Shown: positions 1-7,760, counted from the stretch's first letter. The stretch: DNA of 41,917 nucleotides from Phycisphaerales bacterium (GCA_025361735.1 JANYKD010000518.1:1-41917); one strand, 5' to 3'. A program made the numbers and translations. The notes: a model not told the origin generated them from the letters alone.

Positions 1-357
1 GGAGTTCTCACCGATCAGCGTCTTTCCATTCTCCAATCGCTGGCAGGAGTAGGTGCCCCCGCCACGCTGCTCTTCGGATTTGAATTGGAACACCACGGTC
101 TTGTCCGGCGCGATTTCGGTGACGGCTGAACCATCCGCGTAAAGCACATTGCCATTGGCCAGCATCCACGCATCATGCACGAGCCCGGCCTTGTGCTCCC
201 AGATTACTTTGCCTTCGGAATTGAGAATCACCACGCGGCTGGATCCGCCCGCGAGCACATTCCCCGGTAACTTCCCAGTGACCAGTTCCTGCACGTCGGC
301 GGCCTGCGCCAATCCACAGAACGCCAACGTTATCAGAAGAACGATTGTGTTACGCAT
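1..357 (-). CDS. Secreted beta-propeller-like protein, 3' end beyond window
   Basis: The reading frame starts at an ATG (355-357) and runs off the left edge, leaving 119 codons. The first 20 residues form a clear Sec signal peptide ending near LAQAAD, so the product is exported. The remainder contains strands of the type VVILNSEGKVIWEH followed by HDAWMLANGNVLYADGS, the spacing seen in PQQ-like or other beta-propeller blades where each blade reports a value, a WE motif and a 'NGNVL' turn. The substrate is unknown. It lies 59 bases downstream of the HZSA-like/SUMF1 gene on the same strand and is probably the third gene of the iclR operon. The true family and length cannot be settled because the C-terminal part is missing. 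Confidence 0.75.
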   Translation of the reverse strand, partial: MRNTIVLLITLAFCGLAQAADVQELVTGKLPGNVLAGGSSRVVILNSEGKVIWEHKAGLVHDAWMLANGNVLYADGSAVTEIAPDKTVVFQFKSEEQRGGGTYSCQRLENGKTLIGENS

Positions 358-416
358 GTTCGCCCGTCTTTTCTGGGTGGCATGGGCAAGCACTCTCGCC
401 CGTGTCACTCAAATGT

Positions 417-3400
417 TCACTCTTCCACGATCAATCGCACACCCACGTTGTACACCTTCTGCCACGCCGGAAACGCCTGGCGGAATCCCGACCGGGCGTT
501 CTTGGGCCGATCATACCACGAGCCGCCGCGCACGCTCATCTTCGCCAGTGATGAAACCGCCTTGTCATCCAGCGAGGGGTCGTACGGATATGGCCGATAG
601 GTGCTGCGCGTCCACTCGGCCACGTTGCCGTGCATGTCCTTCAGGCCCCAGGCGTTGGCCTGGTAGTGCCCGACATCCGCCAGATGCACTGCGCCATCAT
701 TGAATCGGTCGTCCTTGGGAACAAAATCCCAGAACTTGTCCGGGTTCTTGATCGGCTGCGGGTTCACGCCCTGCACCGCCAGTTGTTTGAGCGACGCATC
801 GCCGAGATTGGCGAACTTGGAGAAATCGCTGTTCAGGTCGCCGTAGAACAATGGCGTGTTGGTCCCTGCCCGGCAAGCCCATTCCCACTGCGCCTCGGTC
901 GGCAGCGTAACTTTCTTGCCGCTCTTCTGCGACAGCCACTTGCAGAGTTCCACCGCCTCCAGATACGAGACGCGGATCGCAGGCACTTGCGGCTGGTCCA
1001 TCAGGTAACCGGGTTTGACCTGATCCTTGTAGTGCATGTCGTAATAGCCGTTGCGATGCTGTGGATTGAACTGCTGATATTGCTCCAGCGACACTTCCGT
1101 CATCGCCATCCAGAACGGCTTGGCAATCTTCACTCGCGCCGTCGGATATTCATCAGGATAGCCGGTCAGATCGCCCATCTCGAATTCGCCGGCCGGGATC
1201 CGTCGCAGTTCGATCACCTTGCCATCGCCGAGGTCCAGGCGCATCTGGTTCACGCCGAGCGCGCTCTGCATCTGGCTCGCCTTCTCCGCGGAGAACGGCC
1301 AGCCCGTCACCGCCACGGGCACCGGCTTGGCGGGCATCGGCGGCGGCTGGATGAATTTCTCCGTCTTCTTATATGGGTTCAGCACGGCCTCGATGTCCTC
1401 ATTCACGCCTGAGTACAGCGTGCGCATCTCAGACCGGCGCTTCTCGAAATTACCCGGAATGTTGCCGATCTCATGCCACGTGCCATGGGCCGGCACGTTA
1501 AGGTCGATCCAGGTGATCAGCCGGTCCCATGCCTCCTTGTCGAGTTTTACGTTGTAGTGGCCTTTTTGCAGCAACTGGACCAGGTCGCTCGTGTCCGCGT
1601 GAAATTCGAGCGGCGTCAGCAGGTTGTAGTCGCCTTCAGGACCATTGCGACGCACGAACGGATGCAACTCGATGTATGACTTGGGGAACGAGCCGCCCAA
1701 TGATGTCTTTGTAATCGTGACGTCGTCCAGGTTCGGCCGGCCCGGCTGACCGTTGTGGCAACCGACGCAGTACTTGTCCAGCATCGGCTGCACTTCGCGA
1801 ACGAAACTGAAACCGCGCTTGGGTCCATACCACGGCTCCGGCTTGGATGGCGGAAACTGCATGGCGTCCGTGCGCTTGATCACCGCCGCCGAGTTCTGCA
1901 TGTCATGGCAACCGTTGCACGAGACGTACTCGCCCGGCATACCCACCAGCCAGCTTCGCTTCTGCTGCACGGCCTTGCCCTCGGCATCCAGCGGCTGGAG
2001 CGTCACCGGGAGGTTGGCCGGTATCTCGAACTGCGCCGAGCCATCCTCGTACACGGGCACGGTGCCGATGATGCGCCGGACGTCCCACGGACCTTCGATG
2101 CCAACCTTGTAGTGCCCACCCATGTTGCGATACGAATATTCATACTGGTAGAGCCGCAGCGATTTCACGGTTCCGCGCGGCACACCGACCAAACCCTGGC
2201 CGGTGTAGATGTCCTGAATCGCCACGGTCGCAGTGGTCTTGTCCAGCTTCACGCGATCCGGAATGGCCGGCGGCGTGGGCGTCTTCTTCAGCGGAATCGG
2301 CTCCAGCAGCGCGAATCCGGCCATCTCCTTGATCAGCACCATGTTATCAAACACGTCCACCAGATAGACGCCCCAGTTCGATTTCGCGCTGGACTTGGCC
2401 GACACGAGAATGTACTTGTCGTTCAGCGGCACCGGGTGCAGAAACTTCGGCCAGGAATCATTGACCAGCGTGTCCTTGATCAGGTCCACCACCGGCTTGC
2501 CCCATCCGGGAATCCGCTGCACCGCCCCGGTGTTCTCCTTCCGTCCACGGGTGCTGTCGAACATCACCAGTTCGCCCATCCGCGCGGCGCCATGGTGCCC
2601 GGAAACAATCCCGACGAACTTGCTCGGATTTCCCGGACACGGTTTGGCATAGAACGTGGAATTCGGCCAGTAGCTGTTGCTCCCGTAGAACTCGATCTGC
2701 CCCGTTCCGTCCGGGTTCATGGTCATCAACAGCCAGCTGAAGTAGTGCGCTGAATCCGTGTATTCCCACCGCAGGAACATCACCCGGCCATCGGGCATGA
2801 CCGTTGGATACCAGTCATTGTCCTGTTCGAAGCACAGCCTGCGCACGGTCTTCCGATCGGTACTCAGCAGATGCAGATTGCCGACATAGTCCGAACCGCC
2901 CACACAGGGCACGCCCACGAAACTCGCGGTCGAATCGTAGATGATCCGCCCGTCGGGAAGATAAATGCCGTTGTAGTTATCGATGTCGGCATACTCACCG
3001 GCTGTCACCTGGGTGACGCCGGTTCCGTCCGCCTTCATCTCGAACACCTGCCACTTGCTGTTCGTGCCGATCGACGAGAACAGCATCTTCTGAGCATCCC
3101 AGTGCAGGTTGAGATCACCCACAAACCACGGCTGCGCCGGCTTGTAGATCGTCTGCAGATTCGCGCCGCGCGTTTTGATGTCCAGGGTCGCGACCTCGTT
3201 CTCCATCTGCGGCTTCACGCTGGTGTTGCCCTGCCAGTTCTGTGGCAGCCCCAGATGCCCCGCCTCCCGCTTGACCAGCAGGATCTTCTCGAAATCCACC
3301 AGCGGATTCTCGATGAGCAGCGCCTTGTACTTTAACTCCTCACAGGCGGCGTTATACGCCTGCGTCGCCTTCTCGTCCTTTTGAATCGCCGCCTGTTTCT

Positions 3401-3653
3401 CCAGCGCATCCACCTGTGCCAGATACGCCTTGCCGTTCCGATACGTCTCCGGATACGCCGCCATCAGCGACTGAATGGACCGACGCAGGGCATCGAAGTT
3501 AATGCTGTATTCGGCCGCGACATTGCTGCTGGCGGCCGCCGGAGCGTTCTTCGCTCTGACCCTCGCTTCGGCGCCTCGCGACGGATTGGCAAACGCAGCC
3601 ATACCAGCCACGACCGCAACAGCCAGAGTCATTCGCGTGAATCTCATAGTCAT
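417..3653 (-). CDS. HZSA-like propeller protein with two heme motifs and C-terminal SUMF1 domain
   Basis: A 1078-residue exported protein. A signal peptide covers about residues 1-28. Residues about 150-480 contain PD40/TolB-type propeller repeats (MNPDGTGQ and KADGTGV strands). Two CXXCH motifs follow: CNGCH near residue 579 and CVGCH near 628. From about residue 812 to the end is a formylglycine-generating-enzyme-like (SUMF1) domain with IPAGEFEMGD, LPTEAQWEWACRAG and SVRGGSWYD. The part before SUMF1 resembles the hydrazine synthase alpha-type proteins common in non-anammox Planctomycetota; this is recalled, not searched. The two active-site cysteines of true FGE, expected just after RGGS, are absent (WYDRPKNARS), so FGE catalysis is unlikely. 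GGAGG precedes two possible starts, ATG at 3653 and ATG at 3647. It follows iclR by 13 bases, so the regulator probably controls it. Confidence 0.8.
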   Translation of the reverse strand: MTMRFTRMTLAVAVVAGMAAFANPSRGAEARVRAKNAPAAASSNVAAEYSINFDALRRSIQSLMAAYPETYRNGKAYLAQVDALEKQAAIQKDEKATQAYNAACEELKYKALLIENPLVDFEKILLVKREAGHLGLPQNWQGNTSVKPQMENEVATLDIKTRGANLQTIYKPAQPWFVGDLNLHWDAQKMLFSSIGTNSKWQVFEMKADGTGVTQVTAGEYADIDNYNGIYLPDGRIIYDSTASFVGVPCVGGSDYVGNLHLLSTDRKTVRRLCFEQDNDWYPTVMPDGRVMFLRWEYTDSAHYFSWLLMTMNPDGTGQIEFYGSNSYWPNSTFYAKPCPGNPSKFVGIVSGHHGAARMGELVMFDSTRGRKENTGAVQRIPGWGKPVVDLIKDTLVNDSWPKFLHPVPLNDKYILVSAKSSAKSNWGVYLVDVFDNMVLIKEMAGFALLEPIPLKKTPTPPAIPDRVKLDKTTATVAIQDIYTGQGLVGVPRGTVKSLRLYQYEYSYRNMGGHYKVGIEGPWDVRRIIGTVPVYEDGSAQFEIPANLPVTLQPLDAEGKAVQQKRSWLVGMPGEYVSCNGCHDMQNSAAVIKRTDAMQFPPSKPEPWYGPKRGFSFVREVQPMLDKYCVGCHNGQPGRPNLDDVTITKTSLGGSFPKSYIELHPFVRRNGPEGDYNLLTPLEFHADTSDLVQLLQKGHYNVKLDKEAWDRLITWIDLNVPAHGTWHEIGNIPGNFEKRRSEMRTLYSGVNEDIEAVLNPYKKTEKFIQPPPMPAKPVPVAVTGWPFSAEKASQMQSALGVNQMRLDLGDGKVIELRRIPAGEFEMGDLTGYPDEYPTARVKIAKPFWMAMTEVSLEQYQQFNPQHRNGYYDMHYKDQVKPGYLMDQPQVPAIRVSYLEAVELCKWLSQKSGKKVTLPTEAQWEWACRAGTNTPLFYGDLNSDFSKFANLGDASLKQLAVQGVNPQPIKNPDKFWDFVPKDDRFNDGAVHLADVGHYQANAWGLKDMHGNVAEWTRSTYRPYPYDPSLDDKAVSSLAKMSVRGGSWYDRPKNARSGFRQAFPAWQKVYNVGVRLIVEE

Positions 3654-3665
3654 TCTGCCTCCTGC

Positions 3666-4484
3666 TCATGCCTGCATCGTTTGACACAACAAACCGTAGC
3701 CCAGACGCCCCGAGATCAGTCCGACCTGCACGACCAGCAGTCTCCCGATCTCCGGCAAAACGCTCGCCGGTATCCGATCCGCCGGCCCTGTTGTCCACAC
3801 ACCCGCAACCGGATACCCGTGACGATCCAGCACCGCTGCCGCTACACAATGAATACCACTCAGTTGCTCGCCCCGATCCAGTGCGTACCCGTCTTTGACG
3901 ACGGTGTTGAGTTCCACGCTAAATGCCTCGGGCGTCACAATCGTGTGATCGTTGAAGCGGGTGAACCTCATCCGGCCGATGATCGCGTCACGCTCTCGCT
4001 GCGGCATGAGCGCCAGCATCGCCTTGGCCGGCGCTGATGTGTGCAACGGCAACCGGGCGCCCTTATCCACCGAGAACTTGAACGGATGCGACCCCAGCAC
4101 CTGTTCGAGCACAATCAATTCATCGCCGGCAATCGTCCCGATCAGCACGGTTTCCTTGATCGCGTCCCGCAGGCTCCGCAGCACATCAATGGCATTTGCC
4201 ATCAGGTCCTGCTCGCAAAGCGCCTTCGTGCCCATCGCCAGGAGCTTGCGGCTGAGCATCAGCGACTTGGTTTCTTCATTTCTGATCAGGTAGCCGTATT
4301 CCAGCAGCGTCATCGTAATCCGAAACACGCTCGTCTTGGAATAACCCAGCTTCGATGCCAATTCGCTCTGCGCCAACCCCTCCGGATGATCAAGCAGCAA
4401 CTCCATGATCCGCAACCCGCGCTCAAGGTTGGGCACCTTGTAGCGCGAATCACTGTCGCTGGGTTTGTTCTGCAACTGGGTCAC
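3666..4484 (-). CDS. IclR-family transcriptional regulator
   Basis: A 272-residue protein of standard IclR length. Residues about 18-75 form the winged helix-turn-helix (LERGLRIMELLLDHPEGL, then SELASKLGYSKTSVFRITMT). Residues about 90-270 form the effector-binding GAF-like domain, with the family signatures LHTSAPAKAMLALM and GYALDRGEQLSGIHCVAAAV. Members sense small carbon compounds and repress or activate an adjacent catabolic operon; the ligand here is not predictable. The gene leads a minus-strand operon with the HZSA-like/SUMF1 gene 13 bases downstream. A strong sigma-70-type promoter and a dyad between promoter and start codon suggest autorepression. Confidence 0.93.
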   Translation of the reverse strand: MTQLQNKPSDSDSRYKVPNLERGLRIMELLLDHPEGLAQSELASKLGYSKTSVFRITMTLLEYGYLIRNEETKSLMLSRKLLAMGTKALCEQDLMANAIDVLRSLRDAIKETVLIGTIAGDELIVLEQVLGSHPFKFSVDKGARLPLHTSAPAKAMLALMPQRERDAIIGRMRFTRFNDHTIVTPEAFSVELNTVVKDGYALDRGEQLSGIHCVAAAVLDRHGYPVAGVWTTGPADRIPASVLPEIGRLLVVQVGLISGRLGYGLLCQTMQA

Positions 4485-4503
4485 TCAACACTCCCAAAGA
4501 CAT

Positions 4504-4521
4504 GGTTTCATATGCGAAACC
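4504..4521 (-). promoter_or_regulatory. Candidate IclR operator (dyad)
   Basis: GGTTTCATATGCGAAACC has perfect six-base arms (GGTTTC/GAAACC) around a six-base centre. It sits between the predicted transcription start (near 4530) and the iclR start codon at 4484. Binding there would block the promoter, which fits autorepression by IclR. The assignment is by position and symmetry only. Confidence 0.5.
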
Positions 4522-4537
4522 GTGTTTCAGAAGTCGC

Positions 4538-4567
4538 ATTCTAAAGAAGAGCCGCTAGTCCTGTCAA
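4538..4567 (-). promoter_or_regulatory. Sigma-70-type promoter of the iclR operon
   Basis: Read on the minus strand, TTGACA (4562-4567) is followed after 18 bases by TAGAAT (4538-4543). The -35 is a perfect consensus and the -10 differs at one position. It lies in the gap between the ccmD-like stop (4618) and the iclR start (4484), so it would serve iclR and the two genes downstream. Confidence 0.65.
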
Positions 4568-4617
4568 CTGAAAAACAAACGCAATTCCCAGCGAGGGATG
4601 ACTGCAACCGGGACGGC

Positions 4618-4785
4618 TCATCGCGGCCGCGAATTGTGATCAGCGATGGTGTTTGCGGCCGGCGCGGCGGGTACCGACATCCGTCGGGAAACCGCGCGGT
4701 GCCCCCACCACAGCGCCATGGCGTAGAGCACGAGCAACCCCAAGCCGGCGGCGAAACCAAACACCGTGTAGCTGAGTTCGTTCAT
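4618..4785 (-). CDS. CcmD-like small membrane protein (55 aa)
   Basis: The start ATG (4783-4785) overlaps the TGA stop of the ccmC-like gene in an ATGA arrangement, which argues for translational coupling. The 55-residue product has one transmembrane helix (about residues 7-27, YTVFGFAAGLGLLVLYAMAL), then WWGHRAVSRR and a polar tail. This matches the size and shape of CcmD, the small heme-exporter subunit that stabilises CcmE with CcmABC; CcmD sequences are poorly conserved, so topology and position carry the call. The reading frame is shorter than common ORF cut-offs and could easily be missed. Confidence 0.7.
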   Translation of the reverse strand: MNELSYTVFGFAAGLGLLVLYAMALWWGHRAVSRRMSVPAAPAANTIADHNSRPR

Positions 4786-5606
4786 TTAGCCCTCGCGCGC
4801 TGGGCCTGCGTCGGCGTCGTTACCGGACCCGACATGGGCGTGGCTGCCACCAAGAGTCGTTCCCGCCGGCTCAATCTGTATCGGGCGACGATCAGCCCAA
4901 TGGTGATCATCGTCACGGGCACAAACCAGATGAATAACGTCAGCCTGAGTGGCCCGGCCATCGAAACTGCAGCCGACTGCGAGTCAGGCATCAAATTAGC
5001 TGACATATAAACTAATGGCACATCAAGGAACGCAATCACCCCGTAGACCGCGCAAACGGCCGCGCGCGTCTGGGGCGAGCGGATGGCTCGCAACAGTAAA
5101 TATATAAGGTATAGAACCCAGAGAATCAGGCTGAACGTCTGGTGCGGCGTCCAGCTCCACCACTCGCCGCGCGCACAACGCGTCCAGAGCAAGCCCGTGA
5201 GCAGCACGGCCGTGCAGAGGACCACGGCCACCTTGGCGGCCGCCACGCCAAGATCATCCCACCGGCTTGATCGGTCCCATAGAAACATGATGCCTGCGAC
5301 AAATGCAACGGCCCCGGCCACGAACGTATTGGTGGCCAGCGGCACGTGCAGACACAAGACCTCATGCACGAACTGCCCTGCGGAGATTTCTCGAAGTTGA
5401 TACCCGCATATTACCAGTGCGGCGGCCACGCCAAGAATGCATACGCTGATCCACACCGCCGCCAGCAGATTCCCAATTCCGCCGGCACCGGAAGCGTTGG
5501 GCTTCTCAGAAACGAGAGCTGCAACGGTCGCAGAATCCCTGCGGGGTTCGTCTTGGCCACCGATGCTTGAACGCACCGTGGAAGCTGTCTCAACCGATTG
5601 CTGCAT
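4782..5606 (-). CDS. CcmC-like heme handling/export membrane protein
   Basis: A 274-residue protein with a polar N-terminus of about 45 residues and six predicted membrane helices. It has the CcmC landmarks LCLHVPLATN (the conserved heme-ligand His in a HVP context) and a tryptophan-rich loop GEWWSWTPHQT followed by SLILWVLYLIYLLLR. Typical CcmC reads WGTWWVWDxRLT, so the usual Asp and Arg of the WWD motif are replaced. The second conserved heme-ligand His of CcmC, expected after the VPLVYMS segment, is not visible (ANLMPDSQSAAVSM follows). It may be a divergent CcmC dedicated to the cytochrome cluster. The start has only a weak ribosome binding site, so a later start is possible. No ccmA, ccmB, ccmE or ccmF is nearby. 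Confidence 0.75.
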   Translation of the reverse strand: MQQSVETASTVRSSIGGQDEPRRDSATVAALVSEKPNASGAGGIGNLLAAVWISVCILGVAAALVICGYQLREISAGQFVHEVLCLHVPLATNTFVAGAVAFVAGIMFLWDRSSRWDDLGVAAAKVAVVLCTAVLLTGLLWTRCARGEWWSWTPHQTFSLILWVLYLIYLLLRAIRSPQTRAAVCAVYGVIAFLDVPLVYMSANLMPDSQSAAVSMAGPLRLTLFIWFVPVTMITIGLIVARYRLSRRERLLVAATPMSGPVTTPTQAQRARAK

Positions 5607-5650
5607 AGCAACTTAAGTATTTCCTGGAACCACCTGTCCCGGGCATCGTC

Positions 5651-5678
5651 CCGGCATCGGGACAACACCCGATGCCGG
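5651..5678 (-). repeat. Stem-loop between hexaheme and ccmC-like genes
   Basis: CCGGCATCGGG (5651-5661) and CCCGATGCCGG (5668-5678) form an 11-base-pair stem with a six-base loop. It lies 60 bases past the stop of the hexaheme gene and 45 bases before the ccmC-like start. No U-run follows on the minus strand, so it may be a REP-type element or mRNA-stabilising hairpin, not a classic terminator. Confidence 0.55.
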
Positions 5679-5738
5679 CATGCGTGCAGCAAACGCTGAA
5701 CCAGCAAGAACTACGATCGACAATTGCCGCCACAACGA

Positions 5739-6587
5739 TCAATTTCGGTGACAGCTCAAGCACAGCCGGCTGGCGACATTCGACATGATCAACTGGTTCT
5801 TCTCGCCGGAATATGGGTTGTGGCAGGAGTTACATCCGACCCGGCCGTCGAAGAGGCGAATACGGGGATCGAGCATATTTGCGGACCTCACGGGCATTTC
5901 GCGGTTGGGATTGCTGCTGGCCATGATAACGCCCACGGGGTGCCCTTGGTGACCCTCGCGGCCAATATCGCTCGCGACGGTACCATCGTGGCAAGAAAGA
6001 CAGTTGCGGCTCTCGATATCCAGGTCGATCGTCGCCATCGTGAATGCGGGTTTCATCGACTGACGGCGCGCTGAAGCGGTGCGGGTGTAATGGGCTCTAT
6101 CGATCCCTAAAGAATGGCCGGAGCTTGACTTAGATCCAGTCCGAGCACTGAGGTGATGACAGGCGGTGCATCCGCTTCCAATGGACAAAGCAGGCCGCAG
6201 CAATCCATCGCGGCTTACGCCTTGCTTACGCCCGTGGCCGAGCACTCCATCAGTATCATGGCAGGTTGTGCATGTCATTTTCCCATCGAGACTTAGCGGA
6301 AGGTCGGCGGGAATGATGATCGCGGCCGAAGGAACCACATCGACTGGATGCGAGAACGACTTGTCCATCCGGTGGCATGTGCCGCAGTTGTTCCCAGATC
6401 CCAGCGGCGCCGGCCGTACGGAGATGTTACTCGCGAGCTGAACCGATCCTGACGACACGCCCGGGTTGGCACCGCGCGTGGGTCCGCCCAGCCAGGACAA
6501 GCCCAACGCTACCAGAAGAATCATGCCCGTGGAGCGTGCCTGCACGAACAACCAGGCGCAGTCACTCCGGAATCTCTCAAGCCTCAT
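5739..6587 (-). CDS. Secreted hexaheme c-type cytochrome
   Basis: The start ATG at 6585-6587 is chosen because GGAGGGCAGATT lies directly upstream; the frame is open for 31 more codons but those lack a signal. The 282-residue product has a hydrophobic segment at about residues 20-39 that acts as signal or anchor. Six CXXCH motifs lie at about residues 68, 106, 140, 196, 252 and 276. The last part contains CLSCHDGTVASD, GHPVG and CNSCHNPYSGEKNQL, the doubled-CXXCH module that also occurs in the tetraheme and dodecaheme proteins of this cluster. It is divergent from the tetraheme gene and upstream of ccmC/ccmD-like genes. A periplasmic or extracellular electron carrier is likely. Confidence 0.9.
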   Translation of the reverse strand: MRLERFRSDCAWLFVQARSTGMILLVALGLSWLGGPTRGANPGVSSGSVQLASNISVRPAPLGSGNNCGTCHRMDKSFSHPVDVVPSAAIIIPADLPLSLDGKMTCTTCHDTDGVLGHGRKQGVSRDGLLRPALSIGSGCTACHHLSARTGSKSSSGHSLGIDRAHYTRTASARRQSMKPAFTMATIDLDIESRNCLSCHDGTVASDIGREGHQGHPVGVIMASSNPNREMPVRSANMLDPRIRLFDGRVGCNSCHNPYSGEKNQLIMSNVASRLCLSCHRN

Positions 6588-6652
6588 AATCTGCCCTCCG
6601 GCCGTACTATCAACAGCCTTGTGGTCATCGACCCGATTGGGCAGCGACTTTT

Positions 6653-6671
6653 GTACGATCCGGGATCGTAC
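6653..6671. promoter_or_regulatory. Perfect 9-1-9 dyad between divergent cytochrome genes
   Basis: GTACGATCCGGGATCGTAC is a perfect inverted repeat with nine-base arms and a single central base. It lies 66 bases upstream of the hexaheme start codon, in the 296-base divergent control region. It is likely a regulator binding site; the protein is unknown. Confidence 0.5.
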
Positions 6672-6700
6672 GTCAGCCATGGGAGAGATCTCCGCAGGAA

Positions 6701-6718
6701 ATTCTCATTCCTGAGAAT
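6701..6718. promoter_or_regulatory. Dyad, candidate upstream activator site
   Basis: ATTCTCATTCCTGAGAAT has perfect seven-base arms around TTCC. Its centre lies about 100 bases upstream of the predicted start site of the sigma-54-like promoter at 6788-6803, the usual distance of an enhancer used by NtrC-type activators. The response regulator at 22777-24177 is the obvious candidate; this is inference. Confidence 0.45.
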
Positions 6719-6787
6719 CGGACCTGATCGGTACGGATGTAATGCCGACAATTCACACGATTTGGGCGTCTTTTGATTTGCCGGGTC

Positions 6788-6803
6788 TGGCACGCTGGTT
6801 GTT
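6788..6803 (+). promoter_or_regulatory. Sigma-54-type (-24/-12) promoter of the tetraheme gene
   Basis: TGGCACG, four bases, then TTGTT matches the sigma-54 consensus TGGCACG-N4-TTGCW except for T in place of C in the -12 element. The GG and GT dinucleotides are separated by exactly ten bases, as required. Transcription would begin near 6813, leaving a leader of about 70 bases before the tetraheme start at 6884. A response regulator with an intact GAFTGA loop is encoded at the far end of the cluster. Confidence 0.55.
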
Positions 6804-6883
6804 ATCAACCTCTCATATCCGTTAGAGGGCGGGCTCCGATGTAGGGCTCGCAGTATCAAATCTTGGTCTGAAAGGAGACCCGT

Positions 6884-7690
6884 ATGAATCGTATTTTGGT
6901 TGCTTCACTCGCTCTGATTGGGTTGATCGCCGTCGGTACCCGCGCCTTCGCGCAGGTTGCGGACGGGCAGGGCACGGATCGCATTCGCGCCACTGGCCAC
7001 AACTTCACGGACTTCGGCTGGTCGGGTAACGAAATCTGCAGACCCTGCCACACGCCGCACAATGCCATGACCGCCGCGGTGGCTGGCACTGACCGGCTCT
7101 GGAGCCACAAGCTGACCGACGCGACCTACAAGATCGGCGAGACCACGGTCGGCGGCGTGACGAGCGACGTGACCATGTCCGCCGCCACTGGCTTGGACAA
7201 AGTCAGCCGCCTTTGCATGAGCTGCCACGACGGCACGGTTGCTCTCGATGCCTTTGGTGGCACGGTGCTTCAGACTGGCACGCAGAACATGACCAAGGCC
7301 GGCCCGCTGCTCGGCACCGACCTCACCAATGACCATCCGGTTGGCACCAATGCCATCTATGACCCGCTCAACAGCCGCAGCGGCGTGCGAAGCCTCAAGC
7401 CGTTCACCGATGGCGCCTCGGGCGTCAGCGGTAAGGTTTACGTGATGGACGTTGTCAACAACGTGCCGACGAGCGCAACCCTGAGTCTTCGTCCCATGAC
7501 CGGCCTGAACTGGACGACAAACACCAACACCACGCCCGGCCAGACTACCGTCAAGATTACCCACACCAATGCGAACGGCTTTGTGGTTGGCTGCACGACC
7601 TGCCACACCCCGCACGGCAAAGGTTTCACCAAGCTGCTCAACGCCAGCAACAACTCAAGCAATGTCTGCCTGAGCTGCCACTACAAGTAA
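6884..7690 (+). CDS. Secreted tetraheme c-type cytochrome (doubled-CXXCH type)
   Basis: The 268-residue protein begins after AAAGGAGACCCGT, a strong ribosome binding site. Residues 1-23 are a signal peptide cleaved near AFAQ. Four CXXCH motifs lie at residues 52 (CRPCHTPH), 111 (CMSCHDGTVALD), 237 (CTTCHTPHG) and 262 (CLSCHYK). Extra histidines at 39, 59, 74, 151 (DHPVG), 227 and 244 can supply distal ligands. The same order of motifs occurs in the first four hemes of the dodecaheme protein. The gene has its own candidate sigma-54 promoter and a strong terminator, so it is probably expressed separately and perhaps abundantly. Its size and heme number recall extracellular filament-forming tetrahemes such as OmcE, but this is only a hypothesis. 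Confidence 0.9.
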   Translation: MNRILVASLALIGLIAVGTRAFAQVADGQGTDRIRATGHNFTDFGWSGNEICRPCHTPHNAMTAAVAGTDRLWSHKLTDATYKIGETTVGGVTSDVTMSAATGLDKVSRLCMSCHDGTVALDAFGGTVLQTGTQNMTKAGPLLGTDLTNDHPVGTNAIYDPLNSRSGVRSLKPFTDGASGVSGKVYVMDVVNNVPTSATLSLRPMTGLNWTTNTNTTPGQTTVKITHTNANGFVVGCTTCHTPHGKGFTKLLNASNNSSNVCLSCHYK

Positions 7691-7723
7691 TCCTCGGGTA
7701 ACGAATGAGAGCGTAGAGAGACA

Positions 7724-7760
7724 ACGGCGGGCCGGTGAGAAACCGGCCCGCCGTTTCCTT
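7724..7760 (+). terminator. Rho-independent-like terminator after tetraheme gene
   Basis: ACGGCGGGCCGGT (7724-7736) pairs perfectly with ACCGGCCCGCCGT (7742-7754) around a GAGAA loop, followed by TTCCTT. It starts 34 bases after the tetraheme stop. The stem is very stable; the T-run is short. Confidence 0.75.

Noticed and set aside
630-1412. Long open frames opposite the HZSA-like gene and opposite the barrel and cytochrome genes
   Set aside because: They are antisense shadows of high-GC genes, rich in Arg/His, with no signal peptide, family motif or ribosome binding site.
417-3653. True hydrazine synthase and anammox metabolism
   Set aside because: Only an HZSA-like architecture with a SUMF1 fusion is present; no HzsB or HzsC partner, hydrazine dehydrogenase or nitrite genes are in the window, and such proteins occur in non-anammox Planctomycetota.
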